From Burkholderia sp. 8Y (lineage in GTDB: Bacteria > Pseudomonadota > Gammaproteobacteria > Burkholderiales > Burkholderiaceae): 64,000 bases of DNA. Below are positions 8,865-18,010 of the stretch, one piece after another (within the stretch, counting starts at the first letter, position 1; every line of letters starts with the position of its first letter). The notes under the pieces are model-generated. The model was not told where the DNA came from, did not search any database, and worked only from the letters and a program-made list of their open reading frames with translations. The DNA lies in contig NZ_LR733519.1 of the NCBI RefSeq assembly GCF_902506145.1, positions 840,582 through 904,581 of the forward strand, read 5' to 3'. Made by a program: the position numbers and the translations under genes.

Positions 8865-10268
8865 ATGTTCGGCCAGAAACAGGCCGCCCGCACGCCGCTG
8901 CAAACGGTCGAGGCGGAAGCCGAGAACGCGCAGCCGCTGCCGGCTGCCGCGCCGGCGCCGTCTCAGGCGCCCGCGCCGGCGCCTGCCGCGGACGCCAACG
9001 ACACGCTGGTGCGTTCGGACCTGTTCAAGTCGATTCGCGCAGGCGTGTTCTCATCGATGAACGCGTCGGCGGTCGTCGGCAAGTCGCGCGAACAGATGAA
9101 GCCCGGTATCGAGGCGCTGGTGATGGAAGTCGCCGAGCGCGAGGGGCTCAACATCACGATCTCCGAGCAGGTGCAGATCGTCGGCGAACTGCTGAACGAC
9201 ATGTACGGACTCGGCCCGATCGAGCCGCTGCTCGCCGACGAAACCATCTCCGACGTGCTCGTCAACGGTCCGGATCAGGTGTACGTGGAACGCCACGGAC
9301 GGCTGGAGCTGACCAACTGCAAGTTCCGCGACAACGCGCACGTCATCAACGTGGCGCAGCGCATCGCGGCAGGCGTGGGGCGGCGCGTCGACGAAAGCTC
9401 GCCGATGGTCGATGCGCGTCTTGCTGACGGCAGCCGGGTCAACGTCGTGCTGCCGCCGCTCGCGATCCACGGCGCGTCGATCTCCATTCGTAAGTTCTCG
9501 AAGCGCAATATCACGCTGCATCGCATGGCGCAGCAGGGCAACATGTCGCCCGCGATGGCGACCGTCCTCAAGCTCGCCAGCACCTGCCGCCTCAACGTGA
9601 TCGTGTCGGGCGGCACGGGCTCCGGCAAGACCACGCTGCTCAATGCGCTGTCGCACTTCATCGGGCACGGCGAGCGCACGGTGACAATCGAAGACGCGGC
9701 GGAACTGCAGCTCGTGCAGCCGCACGTCGTGAGCCTCGAAACGCGCCCCGAGAACGCCGAAGGACTCGGCGCGGTGACGCAGCGCGACCTCGTGCGCAAC
9801 GCGCTGCGGATGCGCCCGGACCGCATCATCCTCGGCGAAACGCGCGGCCCCGAAGCGTTCGACGTGCTTCAGGCGATGAACACGGGCCACGACGGCTCGA
9901 TGACCACGATTCACGCGAACACGCCGCGCGACGGCATCACGCGTCTCGAATCGATGGTGATGATGGCCAACGGCAATCTGCCGCTCTTGTCGATCCGCCG
10001 CCAGATTGCGAGCGCGGTGCATCTGATCGTGCAGATCGAACGCATGCGCGACGGCATGCGCCGCGTGACGCGCGTGACCGAACTCGTCGGCATGGAAGGC
10101 GACGTCATCATCACGCAGGACCTGTTCACGTTCCGCTACGACGCGAGCGCCTACAGCGAAGAAGTGAAGGGCGTGTACGAATCCGCCGCCGTGCGGCCCG
10201 CGTTCTCGCAGCGCGCGCAGTACTACGGCCTCGAAGAGGCGCTGCTCGAAGCGATGAAGCCGGCATGA
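8865..10268 (+). CDS. tadA: Tad secretion ATPase TadA/CpaF
   Basis: A 467-residue type II/IV secretion ATPase that powers pilus assembly. The first 50 residues are Ala/Pro-rich and probably disordered. The N-terminal domain ends near residue 230; Walker A GGTGSGKT is at 249-256, an Asp box/Walker B region RPDRIILGETRGPEAFD near 312-328, and a His box around TTIHANTPRDG. These elements define the CpaF branch. GAGGAG precedes the ATG. Its stop overlaps the tadB start by four bases. Confidence 0.95.
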   Translation: MFGQKQAARTPLQTVEAEAENAQPLPAAAPAPSQAPAPAPAADANDTLVRSDLFKSIRAGVFSSMNASAVVGKSREQMKPGIEALVMEVAEREGLNITISEQVQIVGELLNDMYGLGPIEPLLADETISDVLVNGPDQVYVERHGRLELTNCKFRDNAHVINVAQRIAAGVGRRVDESSPMVDARLADGSRVNVVLPPLAIHGASISIRKFSKRNITLHRMAQQGNMSPAMATVLKLASTCRLNVIVSGGTGSGKTTLLNALSHFIGHGERTVTIEDAAELQLVQPHVVSLETRPENAEGLGAVTQRDLVRNALRMRPDRIILGETRGPEAFDVLQAMNTGHDGSMTTIHANTPRDGITRLESMVMMANGNLPLLSIRRQIASAVHLIVQIERMRDGMRRVTRVTELVGMEGDVIITQDLFTFRYDASAYSEEVKGVYESAAVRPAFSQRAQYYGLEEALLEAMKPA

Positions 10269-11245
10269 ACATCAACCTGCTCACCCTCTGCACGTTCGTC
10301 ATCGCGATTCTCGCGGGCGTCATGTTCTTCGTCTTTCAGGACATGCGCAAAAGCCGGCCGCACGCACGCATTCAGGCGCGCATGCAGGCGTCGTTCGCGA
10401 GCCACGGATTCATCGGCGCGCGCGAGCGCAACGCCGGCCAATTCGACACGGACCTCTTCAAGGTCAACAAGCACGACAACGCCTTCACGCGCTTCTTCGG
10501 GCCGAAGGTCTCGCGCCTCAAAGCCGTGGCGGGCGCGAGCGGCATGCGTATCGTGATCGTCGCGGCGCTGCTCGGCCTGGTGATCGCGCTCGTCATGTCG
10601 AAGCTGATGCCGCTGCCGGGCGCCGTGAAGCCGCTGCTCGTCCTCGGCCTGCCGGTCTTCGCGACGATGAAGAGCTACACGTTCCTCGTCGCGCGCTTTC
10701 GCCGCCGGTTCCTCGACGGCTTTCCGGATGTGATCGACCTGATCGTGCGCGCCGTGCGTGCGGGCGTCCCGGTGACGCACGTTATCAGCACGGCCGCCGA
10801 CGAATGCCCGGAGCCGCTCAGAAGCGAGTTCAAGCTGATGAGCGATTCGCTGCAAGTCGGTCTCGATCTCGAAGAAGTGCTCGCGATGGCGATGCAACGC
10901 ATCGAGATCGCGGACTTCTCGTTCTTCTGCGTGTGTCTCTTGTTGCAGCGCGAAACCGGCGGGCAACTGGGCGAAACGCTCGAAAACCTCGCGGGCATCG
11001 TGCGTACGCGCCGCGAAATTCGCACGAAGGCGAAGGCGCTCACGGGCGAGGCGCGCATCACGACCAAGATTCTGGCGGCGGTGCCCGTGTGCATCATCGG
11101 CAGCATGTTCTTTCTCAACCGCGATTACGCGATGGTGCTGTTCGAGACGGAAGCGGGCAAGAAGCTCATGACGTTCGGCGTGATTTCGATCGCGATCGGG
11201 CTCACGGTCATCAACAAGATTTCGAAGCTGGATACCTCGCGATGA
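10265..11245 (+). CDS. tadB: Inner-membrane platform protein TadB
   Basis: A 326-residue polytopic membrane protein with the type II secretion F domain (about residues 140-265, around DLIVRAVRAGVPV and LLLQRETGGQLGETLENLA). Hydrophobic segments lie near the N-terminus, around residues 95-135 and at the C-terminus. With TadC it forms the platform on which the TadA ATPase acts. The gene overlaps tadA and tadC by ATGA junctions, implying coupled translation and matched dosage. Confidence 0.93.
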   Translation: MNINLLTLCTFVIAILAGVMFFVFQDMRKSRPHARIQARMQASFASHGFIGARERNAGQFDTDLFKVNKHDNAFTRFFGPKVSRLKAVAGASGMRIVIVAALLGLVIALVMSKLMPLPGAVKPLLVLGLPVFATMKSYTFLVARFRRRFLDGFPDVIDLIVRAVRAGVPVTHVISTAADECPEPLRSEFKLMSDSLQVGLDLEEVLAMAMQRIEIADFSFFCVCLLLQRETGGQLGETLENLAGIVRTRREIRTKAKALTGEARITTKILAAVPVCIIGSMFFLNRDYAMVLFETEAGKKLMTFGVISIAIGLTVINKISKLDTSR

Positions 11246-12204
11246 AGCCGAATCAGGTCGAGACACTCATCAATCTGCTGATGCTGCTCGCGCTGTTCGC
11301 GGGCCTCGCGATCTGGTGGATGACGCGCCACGGTGGCCAGCGCGGCCGCATCGCGGAGCGTGCGCGGCTAGCTGGCGCGAACCTGCGCACGACCGCCGGC
11401 AACGCGGACGAGGAAGAGGACACGCACTTTCGCAAGCGCCTGATGCGGCGTCTCGCGCGCATCGGCGACAAGCTGCCGCTCTTCGACGCGAAGTATCGTC
11501 TCAAGCTGCAACAGGAGTTGATCAAGAGCGGCTACCGCAGCAACCTCTCGGTGTCGGTGCTGCTCGCCTCGAAGTTCTGCGTGGGGCTGGTCGGCGCGAC
11601 GCTCACTGTCATGCTCGGATCGCGCATTCCGGTGCTGGGCCATTTTCCCGCCGTGCGCGGCGTGGCGATGCTGGCCGCGTTCATCGTCGGCATGATCGTG
11701 CCGGAATACCTCGTCAGCTTCATGGCGCGCCGCCGCCGCGCCGCGATGGCCAGTTGCCTGCCCGACGCGCTCGATCTGCTCGTCATCTGCACGAATGCGG
11801 GCAACAGTCTCGGCGTGTCGATTCGCCGCGTCGCCGACGAAATGAAGACGATCTGTCCGCCGCTGTCGGACGAATTCGCCTTTACCGCCGACGAGCTGAA
11901 GCTCTCCGGCGACAGCACGCGCGCACTGCACGGACTCGCCGAGCGCATCGACCTGCCGTCCATCCGCGCGCTGATTTCCACGCTCACGCAGTCCATGCGT
12001 TACGGCACGCCGATTACGCAGGCGCTGCGCACGCTGTCGCGCACCGAGCGCGTGCAACACATGGCGTCGCTGGAAGAAAAGGCCGCGCAGCTCGCGCCGA
12101 AGATGGTCGTGCCGATGATGTTCTTCATTCTGCCCGCCATCATCGCGATCGCCGCCGGCCCGTCCGTGATCCAGCTCCTCGCTTTCATCGACAAGACAAA
12201 ATGA
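11242..12204 (+). CDS. tadC: Inner-membrane platform protein TadC
   Basis: A 320-residue paralogue of TadB with its own type II secretion F domain (LPDALDLLVICTNAGNSLGVSI through the GTPITQALRTLSRTERVQHM region). Hydrophobic helices are at the N-terminus, in the middle (about 105-155) and at the extreme C-terminus. It overlaps tadB at the start (ATGA) and tadD at the stop (ATGA). The ATG at 11242 is chosen because the frame upstream runs inside tadB. Confidence 0.93.
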   Translation: MKPNQVETLINLLMLLALFAGLAIWWMTRHGGQRGRIAERARLAGANLRTTAGNADEEEDTHFRKRLMRRLARIGDKLPLFDAKYRLKLQQELIKSGYRSNLSVSVLLASKFCVGLVGATLTVMLGSRIPVLGHFPAVRGVAMLAAFIVGMIVPEYLVSFMARRRRAAMASCLPDALDLLVICTNAGNSLGVSIRRVADEMKTICPPLSDEFAFTADELKLSGDSTRALHGLAERIDLPSIRALISTLTQSMRYGTPITQALRTLSRTERVQHMASLEEKAAQLAPKMVVPMMFFILPAIIAIAAGPSVIQLLAFIDKTK

Positions 12205-13058
12205 AGACTTCTCCTTCCTTCGCCCGACGCGTTTCGTTCCTGGCCGGCTGCGTCGCATTTGCGCTCGCCGCGGGCGGCTGCTCGACGACGACCACCACGC
12301 ACGCGTCCACGGACCTGCGTCCGGTAAGCAGGAACGGCTCGCCCAGTGCGATGAGCGAACTGCGCATCGCGCAATCGGCGCTCGAGTCCGGCAACATGGA
12401 CATGGCGACGACGCTGTACGAAAAGATCCTGCAAGGCAATCCGAACTCGGTCGAGGCGCTGACCGGCCTTGGCAACGCGCTCTACACCGTGGGCGACTTC
12501 ACGCGCGCGGGCGTCTACTACAACAAGGCCAGCGCGATCGACAAGTCCGCGCCGGCGCCGCTGATCGGCGCTGCGCGCGTGGCGATCCATCAGCGACGCT
12601 TCGACGATGCCATCGCCACCTGCCACCGCGTACTGACCGAAAGCCCGGATGATCCGCTCGCGGCGGCGGGCCTCGGCGCGGCGCTCGACCTTCAGGGCAA
12701 GCACGACGAAGCGCAAACGGTGCTCACCGAAGCGTTGAAGCGCAATCCGGGCGATACGTCGCTGTCCATCAACCTCGGGCTGTCGCTCGTGATGTCGGGC
12801 AAGCCGCGCGACGGCGCGAACGTGCTGCTCGACGTGACGCGCTTTCCCGCCGCGCCGCCGCAGGCGCGTCAGGACCTCGCGCTCGCCTATGGCCTGCTCG
12901 GCAACGACGACGCAGCCGCCGAAATTCTCGGCCGCGATCTGCCGAAGTCGACGGTGCAGGACAACTTGCGTTTCTATGAAATCCAGCGTCAGCGCATGAG
13001 CTCGAACGACGCATCCGTGACCTCGGTGACCGCAGTGACCGCGGTGAGCGCGAGATGA
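12201..13058 (+). CDS. tadD: TPR lipoprotein TadD
   Basis: A 285-residue outer-membrane lipoprotein of the Tad machine. A signal peptide ends in the lipobox AAGGC. The mature protein consists of tetratricopeptide repeats, visible in stretches such as MATTLYEKILQGNPNSVEAL, FTRAGVYYNKASAIDKSAP and HDEAQTVLTEALKRNPGD. TadD is thought to act like a PilF-type pilotin for the secretin. It overlaps the tadC stop and its own stop overlaps the tadE start by four bases. Confidence 0.9.
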   Translation: MKTSPSFARRVSFLAGCVAFALAAGGCSTTTTTHASTDLRPVSRNGSPSAMSELRIAQSALESGNMDMATTLYEKILQGNPNSVEALTGLGNALYTVGDFTRAGVYYNKASAIDKSAPAPLIGAARVAIHQRRFDDAIATCHRVLTESPDDPLAAAGLGAALDLQGKHDEAQTVLTEALKRNPGDTSLSINLGLSLVMSGKPRDGANVLLDVTRFPAAPPQARQDLALAYGLLGNDDAAAEILGRDLPKSTVQDNLRFYEIQRQRMSSNDASVTSVTAVTAVSAR

Positions 13059-13537
13059 GCGCCGCACGCCGTCCGTTCTGGCGCCGCTGCGTGCGCGACG
13101 ACAGCGGGCTCTCGACGATCGAGTTCGCGATCATCGGGCCGCTGTCGTTCATCCTCGTCCTGATGACGATGGAGCTGGCGCTCGACATGTGCGTGGATGC
13201 GACGGTGCAGATCGCGGCGCAACAGGCATCGCGCACCGGGCTGACCACCGTCAACCCGACGACCGGCACGCGCTCGGATCAGGCGAAGGCGATCATCAAC
13301 ACGATTCTCGGCGGCTGGACGAATATCGGCGCGACCATCGCGATCGACACGGTGAGCTACGGCGCGTACGGTGCGATCGGCACCAGCAGTTCCACGGACG
13401 GCAGCCTGGGCGGTTTCGGCGATGTCGTGTCGTACAACATCACGCTGACGATGCCGCCGTTCACCGGCATTCCGAAGCTCGTCGGCATCAACCAGCTGGT
13501 GTTCCAGCGCAACTACATCGTGCAGAACGAGAAATGA
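13055..13537 (+). CDS. tadE: TadE-family pseudopilin
   Basis: A 160-residue minor pseudopilin of the Tad pilus. The DDSGLSTIEFAIIGPLSFILVLM segment near residues 11-33 is the TadE signature: a prepilin-like cleavage region followed by the conserved Glu and one transmembrane helix; the remainder is periplasmic. It is presumably processed by TadV. It overlaps tadD upstream and the next TadE-like gene downstream by ATGA junctions. Confidence 0.88.
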   Translation: MSAARRPFWRRCVRDDSGLSTIEFAIIGPLSFILVLMTMELALDMCVDATVQIAAQQASRTGLTTVNPTTGTRSDQAKAIINTILGGWTNIGATIAIDTVSYGAYGAIGTSSSTDGSLGGFGDVVSYNITLTMPPFTGIPKLVGINQLVFQRNYIVQNEK

Positions 13538-14223
13538 CATTCGCACGCCCCTTGCTGCGCCTGCTTGCGCGCTTTTCGCTACGCCTGTTGCGCTCGAACG
13601 TCGGCAGCGTGACGGTGGAATTCGTCATCATCACGCCGCTGATGTGTCTCGTGCTGTCGGGCTTCGCCGAGATCTATCTGTACATGCGCGCGGCGAGCAC
13701 GCTCGAACACACGGCCTTCACGCTCGCGGATTCGATCGGCCAGTTCTCGCAGATTATCGACAGCAACACGACCGCGAACGCGAACAATCTCGGCGCGTTG
13801 TGGGCGGCCGCCTCGTTGCTCGCTGCGCCCACCGGCCTCCAGACCAACGGCGCGGTGTTCATTACCGCCGTGTGCGACCTGAAAGGCACGAGCGATTGCA
13901 AGATGCCGGGAACCTCCGACGTCAGCGCGGCGGACCAGACCGATCTCACCAAGACCGGCACGCCGTACCGAAGCTGGCAGCGGGCCGCGCCGTGGAACGC
14001 CTCGGGGCTTGCGTCGCAGATCGGCACGACCAACATGCTGCCGGCCACCTGGCCGTTCCGTGTGGGCGACTCGGCCGTCATCGTCGAGATTCTCTACAAC
14101 TACGATCCGTGGGCGGCGACGCGCGCCTTCTGGAGCAGCGCGCCCGGCACGCGGACGATCTATCAACGCATCTACGTGCGTACGCGCAACGGGTTGCCGC
14201 TCAGTCTGTCGGCGTCATCATGA
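13534..14223 (+). CDS. tadF: TadE/TadF-like pseudopilin
   Basis: A 229-residue protein with the same N-terminal plan as TadE: basic leader, then VGSVTVEFVIITPLMCLVL with conserved Glu and one membrane helix, followed by a larger periplasmic domain containing two cysteines (CDLKGTSDC) that could form a disulfide. Position between tadE and tadG indicates TadF. TadE-like is an equally valid label, as these families grade into one another. The stop overlaps the tadG start (ATGATGA). Confidence 0.8.
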   Translation: MTFARPLLRLLARFSLRLLRSNVGSVTVEFVIITPLMCLVLSGFAEIYLYMRAASTLEHTAFTLADSIGQFSQIIDSNTTANANNLGALWAAASLLAAPTGLQTNGAVFITAVCDLKGTSDCKMPGTSDVSAADQTDLTKTGTPYRSWQRAAPWNASGLASQIGTTNMLPATWPFRVGDSAVIVEILYNYDPWAATRAFWSSAPGTRTIYQRIYVRTRNGLPLSLSASS

Positions 14224-16046
14224 TGAAAAGGTCCGTGTCTACCACCCGCCCGCGCGCTGAAGCGAAGCCCTCGTTCTTCGCCAACTTCGGCGGCCCGCGC
14301 GCGCCGCGCTCCGTGGCGAACCTCGTCATGGGCGAAGAGGGCGCGCTCACCGTGATGTTCGCGTTGACCGCGAGCATGATGATCGGCACGCTCGCCACCG
14401 CGCTCGATACCATCGACGTGGCGAATTCGTCCTCCCGCATGCAGATGGCGCTCGACGTGGCGACCCTTTCGGCGGGCGCGGATCTCGCGCATTACAGTTC
14501 GACGTCCGGCTCCAGTCTCGCGCAATGGCAAGCCGACGCCCGCGCGTATTACGACGCCAACATGCCTACCGGCTACCTTGGCCTCACCATGCCGAACTCG
14601 AATTTCACGGCGAATGTGACCGGCTCGCCCGCGACCGGGCAGACCATCCAGCTTTCGGCGTCCGGTTCCGTGCCGCTCTACGCGGCGTACATTCTCGGTC
14701 CGGCGAGCACCTCGACCTCCGGCTCGACCGGCGGTTCGGGAACGACCCAGCCGGACCAGCAGACCATCAGCGCGAGCAACTCGGCGCTGCGTCTGCCGAA
14801 GAGCACGCTGGAACTCGCGCTGATTCTCGACAACACCGGCTCAATGGCGGACGCCGCGAACGGCACCACCATCTCCTCGAGGAATCCCGCGCAGACCAAG
14901 CTGCAGGGCCTTCAATACGCCGCGAACACGCTCATCGGGCAGATTCTCGGCGTCACCGGCAACGACTCGTATATCGGACTCGTGCCCTTCACGACGATGG
15001 TGAACGTCAAGGGATCGCTCAGCACCAGCGGTTCGTGGATGCAGCAAAACACAAGCAAGTGGCTCTACAACTCGAGCGGCGTGAGCATGACCAAGTGGAG
15101 CGGCTGCGTGGTCGAGCCGCACGACGCGAGCGGCCATATCGAGCCGCAAGCCTATGCGCCGAAGAATTCGCCGGGCTTCACGCCGTGGTACTTCAACGTG
15201 CCGCCTTCCGGTTTCTCGATCAAGTACTACTCGACCAGTTGCCGGCTCTCGACCAGCACGAGCCCGAATCCCGCCGTCATCACGAGCGTGCCGCTTTCGT
15301 ACTATCGCGGCAGCTATGGCTCGGCGACGCTTTGTCCGGGCGACACCGCGACCTCGCCGAACAGCGGCTGGTCGCAGATGACGACCAGCACCAACATCAC
15401 GTACGACCAGAACGGCAGCGCCAGCGACTTTCAGCCGTGCTCGATTCAGCCGACCGTGTTCCTCACGAAGGACCAGAGCACGCTCACGAGCGCCGTCAAC
15501 GCGATGAAGGCCTACGGCTCGACGATGATCCCCACGGGCCTGCTCTGGGGCTGGCGCATGTTGTCGTCGGACTGGTCGCCGGCGGTGGCGGGAAGCAACA
15601 ACGGCTGGACCTCGTCGAGCGATACGACGCTGCCGCGCCCCGAGACGACGCAGGGCTTGCAGCGCGTCGCCATCGTGCTGACCGACGGCGTGAACGATCC
15701 GGGCACGACCTCCGGCACTTTCCCGATGCCGTACTTCAATCAGCTTTCGCTGGGCGACCAGAACCTGAAGTCGTTGCAACTCGGCCTGAATGGCGCGACC
15801 TCCAGTTCCGACGACCTCAATACGTTCCAGTTGGGCGTGTGTTCGGCGATGAAGAAGAGCGGTATCACCATTTATGCGATCACGTTCGGCACATACGGCA
15901 CCGACAGCACGAGCGTGAAGGCGCAGCAGACCATGCAATCGTGCGCGACGCCAGGCAACTATTACCACGCGCCGGACAACACCGCGCTCAACCAGATTTT
16001 TCAGCAGATTGCCGGAAACCTGGGTGTGCTCCGGCTCACGCAGTGA
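14220..16046 (+). CDS. tadG: TadG: pseudopilin-like protein with von Willebrand A domain
   Basis: A 608-residue protein, last of the tad locus. A transmembrane helix with the EEGALTVMFALTASMM motif is at residues 39-62. A von Willebrand A domain begins around residue 195: the metal-ion-dependent adhesion site DNTGS is at 204-208 and a later LTDGVND stretch supplies the third MIDAS segment. A low-complexity Ser/Gly/Thr linker at about 162-180 separates the two parts. Such proteins are thought to sit in the periplasm or at the pilus tip and mediate adhesion. Two ATGs are adjacent (14220, 14223); either is possible. Confidence 0.9.
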   Translation: MMKRSVSTTRPRAEAKPSFFANFGGPRAPRSVANLVMGEEGALTVMFALTASMMIGTLATALDTIDVANSSSRMQMALDVATLSAGADLAHYSSTSGSSLAQWQADARAYYDANMPTGYLGLTMPNSNFTANVTGSPATGQTIQLSASGSVPLYAAYILGPASTSTSGSTGGSGTTQPDQQTISASNSALRLPKSTLELALILDNTGSMADAANGTTISSRNPAQTKLQGLQYAANTLIGQILGVTGNDSYIGLVPFTTMVNVKGSLSTSGSWMQQNTSKWLYNSSGVSMTKWSGCVVEPHDASGHIEPQAYAPKNSPGFTPWYFNVPPSGFSIKYYSTSCRLSTSTSPNPAVITSVPLSYYRGSYGSATLCPGDTATSPNSGWSQMTTSTNITYDQNGSASDFQPCSIQPTVFLTKDQSTLTSAVNAMKAYGSTMIPTGLLWGWRMLSSDWSPAVAGSNNGWTSSSDTTLPRPETTQGLQRVAIVLTDGVNDPGTTSGTFPMPYFNQLSLGDQNLKSLQLGLNGATSSSDDLNTFQLGVCSAMKKSGITIYAITFGTYGTDSTSVKAQQTMQSCATPGNYYHAPDNTALNQIFQQIAGNLGVLRLTQ

Positions 16047-16112
16047 CGATAACCCGGAAGAGGCGCGCGATCCGTGTGCGCCGTCTCTTTCCTCCATGCA
16101 GCAGGTGACGTG

Positions 16113-16778
16113 ATGAACACAAACACAGCAGCCCGCGTGAATCCGGTGACATGCTGGCTCCACGCGCACGCCGAATTTCTCGTGGAAGCGGCGATTCGCA
16201 TGCTCACCGTCGCGATGCTGAGCCTCTTTTTGTACGGCGCGCTCGTGCAGTTCTGGCGTGACCCGTCGCGGGTCACGGTGCTGCTGATGGTGACGTCGGA
16301 AGTCGTGGCTATCGCGCTGTCGATGATCTCGCGCGTGCCGAAAAAGCGCGACTGGAACGTGCTGTCCGTGGTGGTGTCGAGCGTCGCGACGTTCTACTTC
16401 CTCGCCTTCGACATCAGGCCGGGCATCCATCTGATTCCGGAATGGATCGCGGCCTGTCTCCAGATGATCGGCATGTCCATCCAGATCAGCGCCAAGCTCT
16501 CGCTGCGCCGCTCGTTCGGCATTTTGCCGGCAAACCGTGGCGTGGTCGTGCACGGGCCGTACAAGCTGATTCGCCATCCGATGTACTTCGGCTACCTCAT
16601 CAAAGATGCGGGCTTTCTGCTGCCTAACTTCGGCTTGCAGAACGTGATCGTGCTCGCTCTGCACTGGACGTTGCAGGTGACGCGCATCGTTCGGGAAGAG
16701 CGGCTGCTGTCGGAAGACGACACGTATCGCGAGTATGCGAAACGCGTGCGTTATCGCCTGATCGCGGGCATCTTCTGA
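16113..16778 (+). CDS. Isoprenylcysteine carboxyl-methyltransferase-like membrane protein
   Basis: A 221-residue integral membrane protein with about five hydrophobic helices. The C-terminal motif GPYKLIRHPMYFGYLI followed by REERLLSEDDTYREYAKRV is the signature of the ICMT/phospholipid methyltransferase superfamily, so S-adenosylmethionine-dependent methylation of a lipid or small molecule is likely, substrate unknown. It lies 66 bases after tadG on the same strand and could be co-transcribed, but no link to pilus biogenesis is established. The ATG at 16113 is preferred to an earlier in-frame start at 16074. Confidence 0.75.
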   Translation: MNTNTAARVNPVTCWLHAHAEFLVEAAIRMLTVAMLSLFLYGALVQFWRDPSRVTVLLMVTSEVVAIALSMISRVPKKRDWNVLSVVVSSVATFYFLAFDIRPGIHLIPEWIAACLQMIGMSIQISAKLSLRRSFGILPANRGVVVHGPYKLIRHPMYFGYLIKDAGFLLPNFGLQNVIVLALHWTLQVTRIVREERLLSEDDTYREYAKRVRYRLIAGIF

Positions 16779-16839
16779 ATACCGCCGGGCACGGGCGTTG
16801 CTCGCCTTCCGGTGCATCCTCAACCCAAGGAGCACCGAC

Positions 16840-17343
16840 ATGCCCGAGAAGAAAACCATCGAGCGCGCCGAGAAGGCCAAGCGCGCAGGGAAGTCCGCGA
16901 GCACGCAGGCGGGCGCGTTTGTGAAGGAACAGATCGACCACATTCGCGAAGGCAAGCACGGCGCGAAGTCGGCCAAGCAGGCCATCGCGATTGGCTTGTC
17001 CGAAGCGCGGCGCGCGGGCGTGAAGCTCAAGACGCCGAAGAAGGGCGAAGCCTCCGATGGCACGCGCAAGAAAGCCGCGCAGGACACGAAGGCCGCGCAT
17101 CGCAAGACCAAGAGTCCGAGCACGGAGTCGAAGGCCAAGCGATCTGCCACGTCCACGCGCGTGCTCAAGCGCGAAGGCACGAAGGCCGCGTCGCACAAGT
17201 CGCTGTCGAAGCAGGCGCATGCCAGTGCGAGCCGCCGTTCCGCCGCCGACCGCTCCGCCGCTGCGAAGAAGGGCTGGGCCACGCGGCGCGCGCAGGCTGC
17301 GGGCAAGAAGTCGGGTTCGGCTTCGCGTCACGCTTCGCGGTGA
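16840..17343 (+). CDS. Lys/Ala-rich histone H1-like protein
   Basis: A 167-residue very basic protein. The N-terminal 60 residues (VKEQIDHIREGKHGAKSAKQAIAIGLSEARRAGVK) match a conserved DUF6496-type module in proteobacteria; the rest is a low-complexity Lys/Ala/Ser/Arg tail like eukaryotic histone H1 or AlgP. It probably binds DNA non-specifically. AAGGAG lies 8-13 bases before the ATG. Because of its composition, frame shadows on the other strands look open here, but the ribosome site and codon pattern favour this frame. Confidence 0.8.
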   Translation: MPEKKTIERAEKAKRAGKSASTQAGAFVKEQIDHIREGKHGAKSAKQAIAIGLSEARRAGVKLKTPKKGEASDGTRKKAAQDTKAAHRKTKSPSTESKAKRSATSTRVLKREGTKAASHKSLSKQAHASASRRSAADRSAAAKKGWATRRAQAAGKKSGSASRHASR

Positions 17344-17990
17344 GGTGGCTTGGGCGGTAGCGTCCGCGCGAAGGAAATGGCCATTGATGCGAACTCTTGC
17401 GCCGCGGGCGTCAACGCGACGTCCGGGCGGCGCAGTATGCAGAGCGGCGTCGGTGCGGCGCGATCTTGGGGTGGTCGCGAGAAACCCCTGCTGCGCGAGG
17501 CTCGCCGGTTCAATCGCAAGATAGTCGCTGGCGGCGAAGCAGTGCATCACGTCGAACTCGGCCTCGGTCGTCGCGGCGATGCAAGGCGGTAGGGTCGCCT
17601 CATCGTAGAGCGCGAGCAGCCTGTTGCCGCGCTACTGCTTGTGCCGCTTGCTGACGCATTGGGTATCGCGCAGATCGGCGAGCGTGCGCCCACCTGCGAG
17701 CGGACATCCGCGCCGCGCGTCACGGCGACTTCCGAATCGAACAACCGTATGATCTCCATGTCGCGCACGTCGTCATCCGGCGGAATGAGCGCGAGCGCAT
17801 AGTCGAGACGGCCTCCGCGCGCTCACGACGTGAGCACGCGCGAAGTCGCGCTCGTCGGATAGGCGTCGATGCGCCAACACCGCTCGCGAAAGCTATGGCT
17901 TCGGCGGCGAGCCGGAGCGACACGCTGCCCGTGAATCCGCGCGGCAGCCATCAAACATCGCTCACGACGTCCATGTCGAGCGATCCCACA
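17328..17990 (-). pseudogene. Decayed LysR-type transcriptional regulator
   Basis: Read on the minus strand, three frames in succession give pieces of one LysR substrate-binding domain: RLDYALALIPPDDD and DMEIIRLFDSEVAVTRGADVR, then after a stop codon GNRLLALYDEATLPP, then EAEFDVMHCFAASDYLAIEPASL, and after another frameshift a LysR-like end RRPDVALTPAAQEFASMAISFAR. At least two frameshifts and an in-frame stop break the gene, and the DNA-binding N-terminus is missing. Its end overlaps the tail of the histone-like gene. It was probably the divergent regulator of the deacylase gene at 18011. Exact pseudogene limits are approximate. Confidence 0.78.
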
Positions 17991-18010
17991 TTCATGCGGA
18001 TAACTAAGCA

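Noticed and set aside
14841..17306. Long minus-strand open frame across tadG, the methyltransferase and the histone-like gene
   Set aside because: It crosses several well-supported plus-strand genes and their spacers and has no recognisable domain.
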